From: an uncultured Mediterranea sp. | GTDB taxonomy: Bacteria; Bacteroidota; Bacteroidia; Bacteroidales; Bacteroidaceae | Length of the DNA: 17,654 nucleotides | Direction: 5' to 3' | Assembly (NCBI GenBank): GCA_946007445.1 | Contig: CAMGAL010000010.1 | Coordinates: 1-17,654, forward strand | Shown: positions 1 through 8,323 of the stretch, piece after piece | How positions within the stretch are numbered: the first letter of the stretch is position 1 | Layout of the letters: each line of letters starts with the position of its first letter | The notes under the pieces: generated by a model | The model's input: the letters and a program-made list of their open reading frames with translations, nothing else | Database searches by the model: none | Told to the model about the DNA's origin: nothing | Program-made: the position numbers and the translations under genes

Positions 1-738
1 GTGGGCTCGCGCTGCACTGGCCGTGAGGCGGTCGACCTGCCTTTCGGGTGCGCCGGAGGCGGTTAGTTCCGGCTCTGCGGATGGGGCCTGGCTGTATTGG
101 TTGAGTGAACCAAGCTCCTTGAGCCGCTTGTCGGCATTGCTATACATAGAGCGGAACTTCAGAAAGTCGAAGATCTGGTAGTTGGTGCCAACTCGCTTTG
201 AACGGTAGATAATCTGCCCTTTGCTCTCCAAGCGGATGGCAATGGCGGTGGCCAGCAGCAGGGGAGAGAGTAGCAGGACGGCTGTACCGGCAAAGCAGAT
301 GTCGAACGCACGCTTCCACAAGGGGAGATGGAACGCATGGAGGGAGTGGTGCGCATGGCTGAACTCCTCCAGGCGGTGGCTCTTGCGTACCTCCAGAAAG
401 TGTTCGAGCGTGCGCAGGCTCTCTTCCGTGCAAGTGGGCGCCAAGGTGTTTTGCACACCGGCTTGCAGGTAGTCTTTGCGTGCTTCACCATCCAGATGAG
501 GGGTCACCAAGACCATATAGGCAAAAGGACACTGCTCATGAAGGGTTGCTATGCGGCGACAGTCGCTCTTGGCTTGGTGCTGCTCGATGAGGAACAGCGT
601 GTTGTAGCGCTCGCGTATGCCCTTGACCTGTTCAATCGCTTGCTGTACGCCGGAAGCCGTCATAAACATGCCGTCAGCCATCTGCCTGATGTGGTCGATG
701 GTTGTGGGGTCTTCTCCTATATAGATATAGTACAGCAT
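1..738 (-). CDS. Sugar transferase (phosphoglycosyl transferase) with N-terminal receiver-like domain, 3' end off window
   Basis: Frame open from ATG at 738 to the window edge (246 codons, C-terminus missing). The C-terminal half matches the bacterial sugar transferase family (WcaJ/PglC type, PF02397): a basic start LWKRAFDI (140-147), one hydrophobic re-entrant segment with the Ser-Pro break (S158-P159), then IIYRSKRVG (176-184) and FLKFRSM (192-198). The family transfers a sugar-1-phosphate to undecaprenyl phosphate at the inner membrane to start polysaccharide synthesis. The catalytic Asp-Glu pair normally lies further on and is not in the window. Residues 1-118 have the alternating strand/helix pattern of a CheY-like receiver but carry E52 at the phospho-acceptor position and A100-P101 where Lys-Pro is expected, so this is probably a non-phosphorylatable pseudo-receiver. 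It starts 3 bases after the stop of the response regulator, so the two are probably co-translated. The donor sugar cannot be told. Confidence 0.88.
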   Translation of the reverse strand, partial: MLYYIYIGEDPTTIDHIRQMADGMFMTASGVQQAIEQVKGIRERYNTLFLIEQHQAKSDCRRIATLHEQCPFAYMVLVTPHLDGEARKDYLQAGVQNTLAPTCTEESLRTLEHFLEVRKSHRLEEFSHAHHSLHAFHLPLWKRAFDICFAGTAVLLLSPLLLATAIAIRLESKGQIIYRSKRVGTNYQIFDFLKFRSMYSNADKRLKELGSLNQYSQAPSAEPELTASGAPERQVDRLTASAARAH

Positions 739-741
739 ACG

Positions 742-1101
742 TCAGAAGTACTTGCGGATGCGTGCTTTCAACTCCAAGGGATTGAAGGGCTTCAGTATAT
801 AGTCGTCGGCACCGGCTTCCAGCAGGTGGATACGCTCGGTGGTACTCTCTTCGCTGGAGAGCATGATGACGGGGATATGCTTCAGCAACTCGTTCTGCTT
901 GACGTAGTGAAGGAACTCGATGCCATCCATGTGGGGCATACGGATGTCTGTAATGATGAGCGCAGGATCGTGCCCCTCGTTGAGCCATTCGATGGCTTTA
1001 AGGCCATCTTCGCGGTAAACGAGCTCGTATTCTTTGCCCAAATACATGGAAAGCACTCTGCCAATGGTTATTTTGTCATCTACAAGTAATATCTGTTTCA
1101 T
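742..1101 (-). CDS. Stand-alone response regulator receiver (CheY-like)
   Basis: This 119-residue protein is a single receiver domain with no output domain. All key residues are visible: acidic pair D8-D9, phospho-acceptor D52 in IITDIRMP, S82 at the switch Ser/Thr position, and K104-P105 in YILKPF. It should therefore take phosphate from a histidine kinase, which is not in the window. I chose ATG at 1101 because it begins MKQILLVDD, the normal start of a receiver; an in-frame upstream GTG at 1206 lies inside the preceding gene. It sits 35 bases after the LruC lipoprotein gene and 3 bases before the sugar transferase, which suggests an operon. With no DNA-binding domain it must act through protein contacts; the receiver-like N-terminus of the neighbouring transferase is an obvious candidate partner (inference). 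Confidence 0.93.
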   Translation of the reverse strand: MKQILLVDDKITIGRVLSMYLGKEYELVYREDGLKAIEWLNEGHDPALIITDIRMPHMDGIEFLHYVKQNELLKHIPVIMLSSEESTTERIHLLEAGADDYILKPFNPLELKARIRKYF

Positions 1102-1136
1102 GTCACGAATAGGATAATGGATGTTCTGAATGGAGG

Positions 1137-3866
1137 TTAATATACTTTGCTGGAGTCGTAGTCGTAGTACCAGGTGGAGTTCATAGAGCTGCCGCTCTTC
1201 ACCCAACTCTCAAACTGGGGATAGACTGACTCATTGATAATATTATAGTATTCCAACGGCCAGCGCCAATCTTTGCTGGGCACACAGATGCCCCAAGACA
1301 ACCCTTCGTTGCTGGTATAGTTGCGATAGCCATTGTCGTTGCCGGTGCCTTCGTAAGATCGGTCGGCCCAGTTGGTGGGGCGGTAACCGGCCAAGTGTAT
1401 CTCGCGCCGGTAGGGAGTGTAGGCCTTGGTACGGCAGAAGATGAAGACATCGAGTTGGGACAAATCAAACGCTTCCGGGGAGATGTTTTCGTTGGGGAAC
1501 TTGATTCTCAGGTCAAAGCCTTTGTATTGACGCTTATAGCCGTCACGTTCTGTATTCAAGAACGCGCGCTTGTTTCCGGAACCGGCCACTTGAGCAAAAG
1601 CATCTTCGGTCAAGATGAGGGTCGGGTGGTCGTTACCCTCTTCCCAAGTGGTATTCCCTGTGGTCCAATTACATTGAAAGTCATTGTAGGTAAAGCTGTT
1701 GTCCAATCCTAAGAAACGAATACCGATTCCTAAGACACGACTGGCTCCCACAGCTTTCAAAGTTCCCTCAATCTTGGCTTCTTTCAGCTGACCGGACTTT
1801 CTTGTAGTCAGCTTGATGGCATCAATGGTGAGGACAATGTCATTGAAATCGTAGTCACCGTAGAGCGGCCAGTTGTCCTCGAAGGCATAGGTGCAGGATG
1901 ATACGGGGGTGACCTCTTCGGGCATGGGAGGTACGCTGGGAGCCGGGTCGGGCTCAGGTTCCGGAGCAGGTTCTGGATCCGGGTCTGGCTCGAAGCCACC
2001 AGTGTCCCAAGCGTGACCACCGGTGTTGCCACCGTCTCCGCCAGTGTAGCCACCGTCGCCACCGGTATTGCCACCGTCGCCACCGGTATTGCCACCGTCA
2101 CCGCCAGTGTTGCCACCGTCGCCACCGGTGTTGCCACCGTCACCGCCAGTGTTGCCACCGTCGCCACCAGTATTGCCACCGTCGCCACCGGTGTTGCCAC
2201 TGTCACCGCTAGTTTCAGGCGCTTCCTGACGGTCATACATCACTCCGCTACAGGTTTCAATGTAGGCCCGAGCACTGTTCATGGGGATGGATGTAACTAC
2301 CTGATCGTCCTTCGAGTAGCGCCATGCGTACTCTTCACCTACATTCAGCTCCTCATTGCAGTCGAGGTAGAGAGGGCCGGAGAGTTGGGTAGTCTGTTCA
2401 TACCGAATATCTTCAGTCTGTATCATGGAGGCGGCTCCTGTGGCTTGGATGTTGACACCACTTCCGCACACGATATGCTCAGCTAGGATGTAGGAACTGT
2501 TCATGGAGACGGATGTGCCGTTGTTCAGTTCCAATTTGCTGATGGGTAGCCAGCGCTGGCCTGTCCAGCCGCCGACCAGAGAACCGTTGTTGAGTGTCAG
2601 GGTGCCGGAACACTTCAACTCATCGGTGATAATGAGTGTACATTGGTTGGTAATCGAGGCATTGGAGCCGTGTGTGTCTAACTCGTCCACTCTCATGGAA
2701 CCATCGTTAACTAATTGCAGGGGATTGCCACCCAGACGCTCTGCCTGGAGTATGCCGGTACTTTGGTTGTTGATGCTCATAGGTCCCCTACCGCTAATTT
2801 CGTTCGCTTCAATGCGGCCTTCGTTGTTCAGCGTACAACCATTGTTGATGGCCGTGGCTTGGATGGTAGCACCGGCATAGTTGTTGATGACAACATCGGT
2901 CGTGCTATTGGTTTGTATGCTTTCGTACGAGGAACCTTGGGCTTGGATGGTACCGTAGTTGTCGACGGTACAGCTGGTCAAGCCCATTCGGCCACTGACG
3001 CTGATTGCCCCTTGGTTGAGCAGCAAACTGCTGGTACTGATATTGGTGTGGGCCACATCCAGTGTGCCGTAGTTGCCTACGTTGCTGCCACTTTGGGCAT
3101 TCAACTGGTTACTCAAAGTCAATGAGCCACCTGCAAGGATAGTCAGTGAGGAGCCGCTTTGGAGAGTCAGGCCGGCCAATGATACCGCACTGTTGACATA
3201 GAGATTGACTCCGCTGCCAACTTGTACGTTAAACGATTCACTACCGATGGAGTCAGTGAGGATGTAGTTGCCGGCATTCCATTGGGATGCCCAATCATTC
3301 TTTATCTTCCACTCTGTAGCATCTTCGGGTATCTGGGGAGCTGAAGCGGTAGGCCGTGGCATCTTGGCCTGTGACCGGAAGCGGTGTGTGCTGGCGGGCA
3401 GGCGTGTCCCTGTCTGCTGACGGTAGAGCTTGCACACCATATTCGGCTGGACAGCATACTCGTAGATCTCCTTTGCCTGGCGGGGAGAGGTCTTGCGGAT
3501 GAAGAGGCGGTCAGTGCCGGCAGGTACGGAAAGGGTCGTCGTATAGAGATGGTCGCTGTTGGCATAGCCGGCGGCAATGGGAGCCGGAGCCGGATTGGCG
3601 TGGGGGGAGCTGGTGAACACCTCGATGAGGTATTCGTATGAGCCGTTGTAGATGTCCTGTACCTCTACTTGCAGCGAAACGGTGCTCAACATAGACCAAT
3701 CAAACCCGCTGGGTGCAGTGAAGTCGGCACCAAACGGATTCTCGGCAGGAGCAATGTCACGTTTCTTGGTAGGGTCGTAGACGTCATCGCTGCAACTATG
3801 GGAAATCAATCCGAATACTGCTAGCAGGGGTAGCCAAGAAATCCGAAAGTGGTGCGTATTGTTCAT
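1137..3866 (-). CDS. Surface lipoprotein with LruC (DUF4842) domain and Gly/Asn/Asp tandem repeat
   Basis: A 909-residue protein. The N-terminus has a hydrophobic segment followed by a candidate lipidated C25 and then SDD, like the acidic surface-export signal after the Cys of many Bacteroidetes lipoproteins. Residues about 45-130 look like a small beta domain. Residues about 200-500 are rich in short Asn/Ser/Gly beta repeats (NNGSL, NYGTI, NNEGRIEA) that suggest a right-handed beta-helix, as in adhesins. Residues 557-619 are nine copies of a 7-residue GNTGGDG repeat, followed by a Pro/Glu/Asp-rich stalk (about 624-650). The C-terminal part starts with FEDNWPLYGDYDFNDIVL (near 662), the hallmark of LruC/DUF4842 domains, and runs to the end. 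Likely a cell-surface or matrix protein; the ligand is unknown. It heads the operon with the receiver and sugar transferase, suggesting a tie to an exopolysaccharide or adhesion programme. Confidence 0.9.
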   Translation of the reverse strand: MNNTHHFRISWLPLLAVFGLISHSCSDDVYDPTKKRDIAPAENPFGADFTAPSGFDWSMLSTVSLQVEVQDIYNGSYEYLIEVFTSSPHANPAPAPIAAGYANSDHLYTTTLSVPAGTDRLFIRKTSPRQAKEIYEYAVQPNMVCKLYRQQTGTRLPASTHRFRSQAKMPRPTASAPQIPEDATEWKIKNDWASQWNAGNYILTDSIGSESFNVQVGSGVNLYVNSAVSLAGLTLQSGSSLTILAGGSLTLSNQLNAQSGSNVGNYGTLDVAHTNISTSSLLLNQGAISVSGRMGLTSCTVDNYGTIQAQGSSYESIQTNSTTDVVINNYAGATIQATAINNGCTLNNEGRIEANEISGRGPMSINNQSTGILQAERLGGNPLQLVNDGSMRVDELDTHGSNASITNQCTLIITDELKCSGTLTLNNGSLVGGWTGQRWLPISKLELNNGTSVSMNSSYILAEHIVCGSGVNIQATGAASMIQTEDIRYEQTTQLSGPLYLDCNEELNVGEEYAWRYSKDDQVVTSIPMNSARAYIETCSGVMYDRQEAPETSGDSGNTGGDGGNTGGDGGNTGGDGGNTGGDGGNTGGDGGNTGGDGGNTGGDGGYTGGDGGNTGGHAWDTGGFEPDPDPEPAPEPEPDPAPSVPPMPEEVTPVSSCTYAFEDNWPLYGDYDFNDIVLTIDAIKLTTRKSGQLKEAKIEGTLKAVGASRVLGIGIRFLGLDNSFTYNDFQCNWTTGNTTWEEGNDHPTLILTEDAFAQVAGSGNKRAFLNTERDGYKRQYKGFDLRIKFPNENISPEAFDLSQLDVFIFCRTKAYTPYRREIHLAGYRPTNWADRSYEGTGNDNGYRNYTSNEGLSWGICVPSKDWRWPLEYYNIINESVYPQFESWVKSGSSMNSTWYYDYDSSKVY
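2010..2198 (-). repeat. 21-bp coding tandem repeat, 9 copies
   Basis: Nine in-frame 21-bp units encode seven GNTGGDG, one GYTGGDG and one GNTGGHA. Units at 2052 and 2073 are identical, and the units at 2094 and 2136 are identical to each other, which points to recent copy-number change. Copy changes keep the frame and only lengthen or shorten a flexible Gly-rich linker between the beta-helix region and the LruC domain. Confidence 0.95.
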
Positions 3867-3896
3867 AAGGCATCGTTTATAAAGTCATACATTATG

Positions 3897-3904
3897 CAAA
3901 AATA
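3897..3904 (-). promoter_or_regulatory. Bacteroides-type -7 box for the LruC operon
   Basis: On the minus strand this reads TATTTTTG, a match to the Bacteroides -7 consensus TAnnTTTG, 30 bases upstream of the lipoprotein ATG. No clear TTTG -33 box is seen at the usual spacing, so the promoter may be weak or activator-dependent. Confidence 0.45.
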
Positions 3905-3978
3905 GTTGTAATCCTGTAATATCCGTTGTTTTATGTCCGATAAATGCAACAAATTAACATTCGTTATTAGAAATCTGA

Positions 3979-6780
3979 CTATTCGGAAGCCTTTTCGGCC
4001 AGTTTGTCTCTCAAAAAACGACCTGTATGGCTCGCCTCACAGGCGGCCACGGCTTCGGGGGTGCCACACACGACGAGTTGGCCACCTTCGTTGCCGCCTT
4101 CAGGACCCAGGTCGATGATGTGGTCGGCGCACTTGATGACATCGAGGTTGTGTTCGATGATGACAATGGAGTGTCCGCGCACAATCAGGGCATCGAATGC
4201 CTGAAGCAGCCGCTTGATGTCATGAAAGTGGAGGCCTGTGGTAGGCTCGTCGAAGATGAAGAGGGTAGGGTCGGCTTTCTCCTGGCTGAGGTAGTAGGCC
4301 AGCTTGACGCGCTGGTTCTCACCACCCGACAGGGTGGAGGAGGATTGGCCCAGTTTGATGTATCCCAGCCCTACGTCCTGCAGGGGCTGTAGCCGGCGGA
4401 CAATCTTGCTCTGCTTCTGTTCGGTGAAGAACTCGATGGCCTGATTGACCGTCATCTCCAGAATGTCGTAGATGCTCTGGCCATGGAACTTCACCTCTAG
4501 CGTATCGCTCTTGAAGCGGCGTCCGTGACACGACTCACACTCCAGTACAAGGGCGGCCATAAACTGCATCTCGACGGTGATGGAGCCTTCGCCCTTGCAC
4601 TCTTCGCATCGGCCCCCCTCGCTGTTGAAGCTGAAGTAGCCGGCGCTGAAGCCCATCTGCTTGGCCAGCGGCTGGTCGGCATAGAGCTTGCGTATCTCGT
4701 CGTAAGCCTTGAGGTAGGTGACGGGGTTGCTGCGCGATGACTTGCCGATGGGGTTTTGGTCTACAAACTCCACGTTGCGCAGGTTCTGCAGGTCGCCGCC
4801 GATGGAGGCGTACTCGCCGGGACGCTCGCTGCACTCGTCCAATTCGCGCTTGAGAGCCCGATAAAAGATGTCGCGCACGAGGGTACTCTTGCCCGAACCG
4901 CTGACACCGGTCACGACGGTCATCACGTTGCGCGGGAAGCGCACGGCGATGCCCTTCAGGTTGGGCTCGCGGGCTCCCTTGATTTCGCTATAATCCTTCC
5001 ACGGACGGCGATGAGGGGGCACGGGGATGGTCTCCTGTCCCAGCAGGTAGCGCACCGTGTAGCTGGGAGAGTCGGCCGCGTCCGACAGGCTGGACAGCTC
5101 GTCCACCCGGCCCTGATAGACCACCTCGCCACCCAGTCGGCCGGCGTTGGGACCGATGTCGATGATGTAGTCGGCCGCGCGGATAATCTCCTCGTCGTGC
5201 TCCACCACCACCACCGTGTTGCCCAACTGCTGCAGTTGGCGAAGCACCTTGATGAGGCGGTCGGTGTCGCGGCTGTGCAGGCCGATGCTGGGCTCATCGA
5301 GGATGTAGAGACTGCCCACCAGGCTGCTGCCCAGTGAAGTGGTGAGGTTGATGCGCTGGCTCTCTCCTCCCGACAGGGAGTTGCTCAGCCGGTTGAGGGT
5401 GAGGTAGCCCAGTCCTACGTCGAGCAGGAACTGCAGGCGGCTCTTTATCTCGGTCAGTATGCGGCAGGCTATCTGTTCTTCGTGCGGAGTGAGCGTCAGG
5501 TCGTGGAAGAAGCGGGCCAGTTCGCTCACAGGCAGGTCTACCAGTTCGGAGATGCTCCGTCCGCCCACTTTCACATACGAGGCTTCGGGCTTCAGTCGGG
5601 TGCCATGGCACTTGGGACAGAGCGTCTTGCCCCGATAGCGGGCCAGCATGACGCGGTACTGTATCTTGTATTGGTTCTCTGCCACCATCTTGAAGAAGGA
5701 GTGGATGCCTTCGAAGTAGCGGCACCCGTCCCACAGCATCCGGCGCTGCTCGTCGGTGAGCTGGTAGTAGGGTGTGAAGAGGGGGAATCCGGCCTTCTCG
5801 GCTCCGCGGATCACCATATCCCGCCATTCGCCCATCTTCTCGCCACGCCAGCACACCACAGCCCCGTCATACACCGAGAGGGATCGGTTGGGGATGACCA
5901 GATGCTCGTCGATGCCGATGACCCGTCCAAAGCCTTCACATTCGGGGCAGGCACCGATGGGGGAGTTGAACGAGAACATCTGGTCGGTAGGCTCTTCGAA
6001 GCGGATGCCGTCGGCCTCGAACTTGGTACTGAACCGGTGGAGGTGCGTGGAACCGTCGCTCTCGTAGAAGCGCAGCAGGCAGGCACCATCGCCTTCGTAC
6101 ATGGCAGTCTCCACCGAGTCGGTCATGCGGCTCATGGTCTCCTTGTCCGACGAGGCGGTCAGACGATCCACCAGCAGGAAGACGGTATCACCCTCCTCGG
6201 GGTGGTACTCATCGATGCGCACGGTCTGTCCGTTGACCTCCAGACGCACGAAGCCCTGCTTGGCGTGTGCCTCCAGCTGCTGCTCCAGGGTGCGTCCCTC
6301 GTGCAGCAGGAGCGGAGCCAGCACGGTGAAGCGGGTGCCTTCGGGCTGTTCGAGCATACAGTTCACAATATCATCCACCGAGTGTTTCTTCACCTCCTGA
6401 CCGCTGATGGGGCTGAAGGTGCGTCCCACCCGGGCATAGAGCAGGCGCAGGTATTCGTAGATTTCGGTCGAGGTACCTACGGTAGAGCGCGGATTGCGGC
6501 TGGTCACCTTCTGCTCGATGGCAATGGCAGGCGGCAAGCCCTTGATGAAGTCACATTCAGGCTTGCTCATGCGCCCTAAGAATTGGCGGGCATAGCTGCT
6601 CAGGCTCTCCACATAGCGGCGCTGTCCCTCGGCATAGAGCGTGTCGAACGCCAGAGAAGACTTGCCCGAACCTGATAGCCCGGTGATGACGACCAGCTGG
6701 TTGCGGGGTATCTCTACATCAATGTTTTTCAGGTTATTGACGCGTGCCCCCTTGATGAGTATGGAATCGTTTTCTGACAT
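3979..6780 (-). CDS. uvrA: UvrABC excinuclease subunit A
   Basis: A 933-residue protein, near the usual UvrA length (about 940). UvrA is the ATP-driven DNA damage sensor of nucleotide excision repair; it loads UvrB onto lesions. Visible motifs: Walker [10 protein letters not shown] (34-42) and GVSGSGKST (near 625), ABC signatures LSGGESQR (near 466) and LSGGENQR (near 815), zinc-binding pairs CPEC and CPKC in the first half and CEEC...CESC (about 723-750) in the second, and the family start [11 protein letters not shown] start at ATG 6780 ([18 protein letters not shown]); an in-frame TTG at 6813 lies upstream of the predicted -7 box and would not be transcribed. It ends in TAG. It is transcribed divergently from the gene at 6943 and appears to be a single gene. 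No anomalies seen. Confidence 0.98.
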   Translation of the reverse strand: MSENDSILIKGARVNNLKNIDVEIPRNQLVVITGLSGSGKSSLAFDTLYAEGQRRYVESLSSYARQFLGRMSKPECDFIKGLPPAIAIEQKVTSRNPRSTVGTSTEIYEYLRLLYARVGRTFSPISGQEVKKHSVDDIVNCMLEQPEGTRFTVLAPLLLHEGRTLEQQLEAHAKQGFVRLEVNGQTVRIDEYHPEEGDTVFLLVDRLTASSDKETMSRMTDSVETAMYEGDGACLLRFYESDGSTHLHRFSTKFEADGIRFEEPTDQMFSFNSPIGACPECEGFGRVIGIDEHLVIPNRSLSVYDGAVVCWRGEKMGEWRDMVIRGAEKAGFPLFTPYYQLTDEQRRMLWDGCRYFEGIHSFFKMVAENQYKIQYRVMLARYRGKTLCPKCHGTRLKPEASYVKVGGRSISELVDLPVSELARFFHDLTLTPHEEQIACRILTEIKSRLQFLLDVGLGYLTLNRLSNSLSGGESQRINLTTSLGSSLVGSLYILDEPSIGLHSRDTDRLIKVLRQLQQLGNTVVVVEHDEEIIRAADYIIDIGPNAGRLGGEVVYQGRVDELSSLSDAADSPSYTVRYLLGQETIPVPPHRRPWKDYSEIKGAREPNLKGIAVRFPRNVMTVVTGVSGSGKSTLVRDIFYRALKRELDECSERPGEYASIGGDLQNLRNVEFVDQNPIGKSSRSNPVTYLKAYDEIRKLYADQPLAKQMGFSAGYFSFNSEGGRCEECKGEGSITVEMQFMAALVLECESCHGRRFKSDTLEVKFHGQSIYDILEMTVNQAIEFFTEQKQSKIVRRLQPLQDVGLGYIKLGQSSSTLSGGENQRVKLAYYLSQEKADPTLFIFDEPTTGLHFHDIKRLLQAFDALIVRGHSIVIIEHNLDVIKCADHIIDLGPEGGNEGGQLVVCGTPEAVAACEASHTGRFLRDKLAEKASE

Positions 6781-6800
6781 AGTGTGCACATTAGAGGAAG

Positions 6801-6831
6801 CAAAGATAGGCAATCTTTAGGGAAATCCCTA
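6801..6831 (-). promoter_or_regulatory. uvrA promoter with overlapping palindrome
   Basis: TATCTTTG (minus strand, 6801-6808) fits the Bacteroides -7 box TAnnTTTG, 20 bases before the uvrA ATG. A perfect 14-base dyad, TAGGGA-AA-TCCCTA on the plus strand (6818-6831), covers the place where a -33 box would be. No good TTTG -33 box is seen. The dyad is a candidate operator. Confidence 0.5.
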
Positions 6832-6852
6832 CGGAACTTTGGGGAAATTCTT

Positions 6853-6884
6853 CTTGCACCATCGGCCGGCAGGTGTTATCTTTG
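6853..6884 (+). promoter_or_regulatory. Promoter for the Tyr/Trp/Gly-rich protein gene
   Basis: CTTG at 6853-6856 (3 of 4 to TTTG), a 20-base spacer, then TATCTTTG at 6877-6884 (TAnnTTTG). The expected start of transcription lies near 6891, about 50 bases before the ATG at 6943. Confidence 0.6.
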
Positions 6885-6942
6885 CCGTGCGAAGGACAGA
6901 TTGCCATCGCACAGGAAACGTATCATGTAATTAAAATAATAA

Positions 6943-8244
6943 ATGGATATGACGAAAAGATTTGTTTTTGCAACGTTGCTGGCAGTGGGGGCCCACCTCT
7001 GCCTGTCGGCGCAGAACGTAGAGGATGACCTCTACTTCACCCCCTCCAAGAAGAAGGAGGCCAAGAAGGAGGTGAAGCAGGTGACTGTCACTCGGAATGC
7101 GCCAGCCGCCCCCGGCGCCGGCCCAACCGCTGCCCCGGCCCCCCCCCCCGGCGTGGGGCGCGACCGCAAGGGCCAGACCAGGGATGTGGACGAATACAAC
7201 CGGCGATACGAGTCGAAGAAGTACGACTTCTCGCAGGAGAACGACACACTCTATATCGACGAACGTCCGGACTCCGACCTCGACGGCGAGTGGGTGAACG
7301 GATTTGACGGCTCGGAGGATGACTACGAGTACGCCACACGCATCATCCGCTTCCGCAATCCGCGCTATGCCATCAGCATCAGCAGTCCCTTCTACTGGGA
7401 TGTGGTCTATGGCCTGAACTCCTGGGAGTGGAATGTCTATACCGACGGACTCTATGCCTACGCATTCCCCACCTTTACCAACCGCCTTTGGTGGGATTGG
7501 CGTTACAACTCTTTCGGCTGGGGCTCCTACCCCTATTGGGGTGGCTGGTACGGCTGGGGATGGGGCGGCTATTGGAACAGCTGGTATGGTTGGGGTGGCT
7601 ATTGGGGCCCCGGCTTCCATCACCACCACTACTATCCCCACTATGGCATAGGCGGCTGGCACGATTCGGGCCGCTACTGGGGCAATGCACTGACCACCCG
7701 TCGCCACTACGACGGACGTAGCGGTGTGACCACCCGTCCGGGCATGGCCTATCGGGGCACTGCCGCCGGACGAGCCACAGCCGGCGTGCGCCGTGCTACC
7801 TCCACCACCAATGGTGGTCAGACCGTGCGCCGCAGCACGACCACCACGACCGGCTCCACCCGTCGGGTAGTGGGTACACGCAACTCCACCACCGGCACCG
7901 TGCGCTCTACGCGAGGCGATGCAGCCTCTTCGCGCCAATCCACCTACACGCGCCCCAGCAGCACGCGTACCACGACGTACAACCGCGAGAGTGGAGAGAG
8001 CACCCGCCGCAGCTCCACCACCTACAATCGGGGCTCCAGCAGCGAGGCTCGCAGTCGGAGCGAGAGCTACAGCGGTAGCACACGCAGCAACAGCACCCGC
8101 TCGTACGAGAGCAGCCGCTCTTCCTCTTCGTCCCGTTCCTCCTCGTCATTCTCGACCGGAGGAGGCAGCACCCGCTCGTCGGGCAGCTTCTCGGGAGGTG
8201 GCAGCAGCCGCTCCAGCAGCGGTGGCGGTGGCCGCAGGAGATAG
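6943..8244 (+). CDS. Secreted Tyr/Trp/Gly-rich protein with Ser/Thr/Arg-rich tail
   Basis: A 433-residue protein of no known function. It has a signal peptide (about 1-24, ending LCLSAQ). Next comes a Lys/Glu stretch, then a short Pro/Ala run encoded over an 11-C tract. A folded-looking acidic part follows (about 85-180). Residues about 181-246 are dominated by W, G, Y and H in YWGGW/YGWGG patterns. The last 190 or so residues are low complexity and strongly basic (Ser, Thr, Arg, Gly), ending GGGGRRR. It resembles hypothetical envelope proteins that I recall from Bacteroidales. ATG 6943 is used; ATG 6949 would give an equally good signal peptide. It precedes the FadL-like barrel gene by 79 bases on the same strand. 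The basic tail could bind polysaccharide, LPS or nucleic acid, but that is speculation. It ends in TAG. Confidence 0.85.
   Translation: MDMTKRFVFATLLAVGAHLCLSAQNVEDDLYFTPSKKKEAKKEVKQVTVTRNAPAAPGAGPTAAPAPPPGVGRDRKGQTRDVDEYNRRYESKKYDFSQENDTLYIDERPDSDLDGEWVNGFDGSEDDYEYATRIIRFRNPRYAISISSPFYWDVVYGLNSWEWNVYTDGLYAYAFPTFTNRLWWDWRYNSFGWGSYPYWGGWYGWGWGGYWNSWYGWGGYWGPGFHHHHYYPHYGIGGWHDSGRYWGNALTTRRHYDGRSGVTTRPGMAYRGTAAGRATAGVRRATSTTNGGQTVRRSTTTTTGSTRRVVGTRNSTTGTVRSTRGDAASSRQSTYTRPSSTRTTTYNRESGESTRRSSTTYNRGSSSEARSRSESYSGSTRSNSTRSYESSRSSSSSRSSSSFSTGGGSTRSSGSFSGGGSSRSSSGGGGRRR
7139..7149 (+). repeat. Homopolymer of 11 C inside a coding region
   Basis: Eleven C in a row at codons about 66-69 of the secreted protein, encoding Pro residues. 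A one-base slip would shift the frame about 45 residues after the signal peptide. Confidence 0.95.
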
Positions 8245-8248
8245 TTTT

Positions 8249-8284
8249 TAGCTGCGAGCTACGAGTGACAGGTTACAAGTCACT
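8249..8284 (+). other. Two small hairpins between the secreted protein and the barrel
   Basis: TAGCT-GCG-AGCTA (8249-8261) and AGTGAC-N9-GTCACT (8264-8284) form two short dyads just after the stop of the preceding gene. They lack a T-run, so they are weak terminators at best. No clear TAnnTTTG box is seen before 8324, so the two genes may share a transcript. Confidence 0.45.
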
Positions 8285-8323
8285 TCTGAAACAAACGAAT
8301 AAAAAACACTAAAACCAGATCAG

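Noticed and set aside
328..1089. 253-residue plus-strand open frame over the transferase and receiver genes
   Set aside because: It is antisense to two clear genes with conserved motifs, and its translation shows no domain or signal.
2010..2198. CRISPR-like direct repeats
   Set aside because: Units are contiguous 21-mers with no spacers and encode an in-frame peptide repeat.
5482..6579. 365-residue plus-strand open frame inside uvrA
   Set aside because: Shadow of the GC-rich uvrA coding sequence on the other strand; no recognisable motif.
6781..6813. Longer UvrA start at TTG 6813
   Set aside because: The TTG lies upstream of the predicted -7 box (6801-6808), and the ATG at 6780 gives the normal family start.
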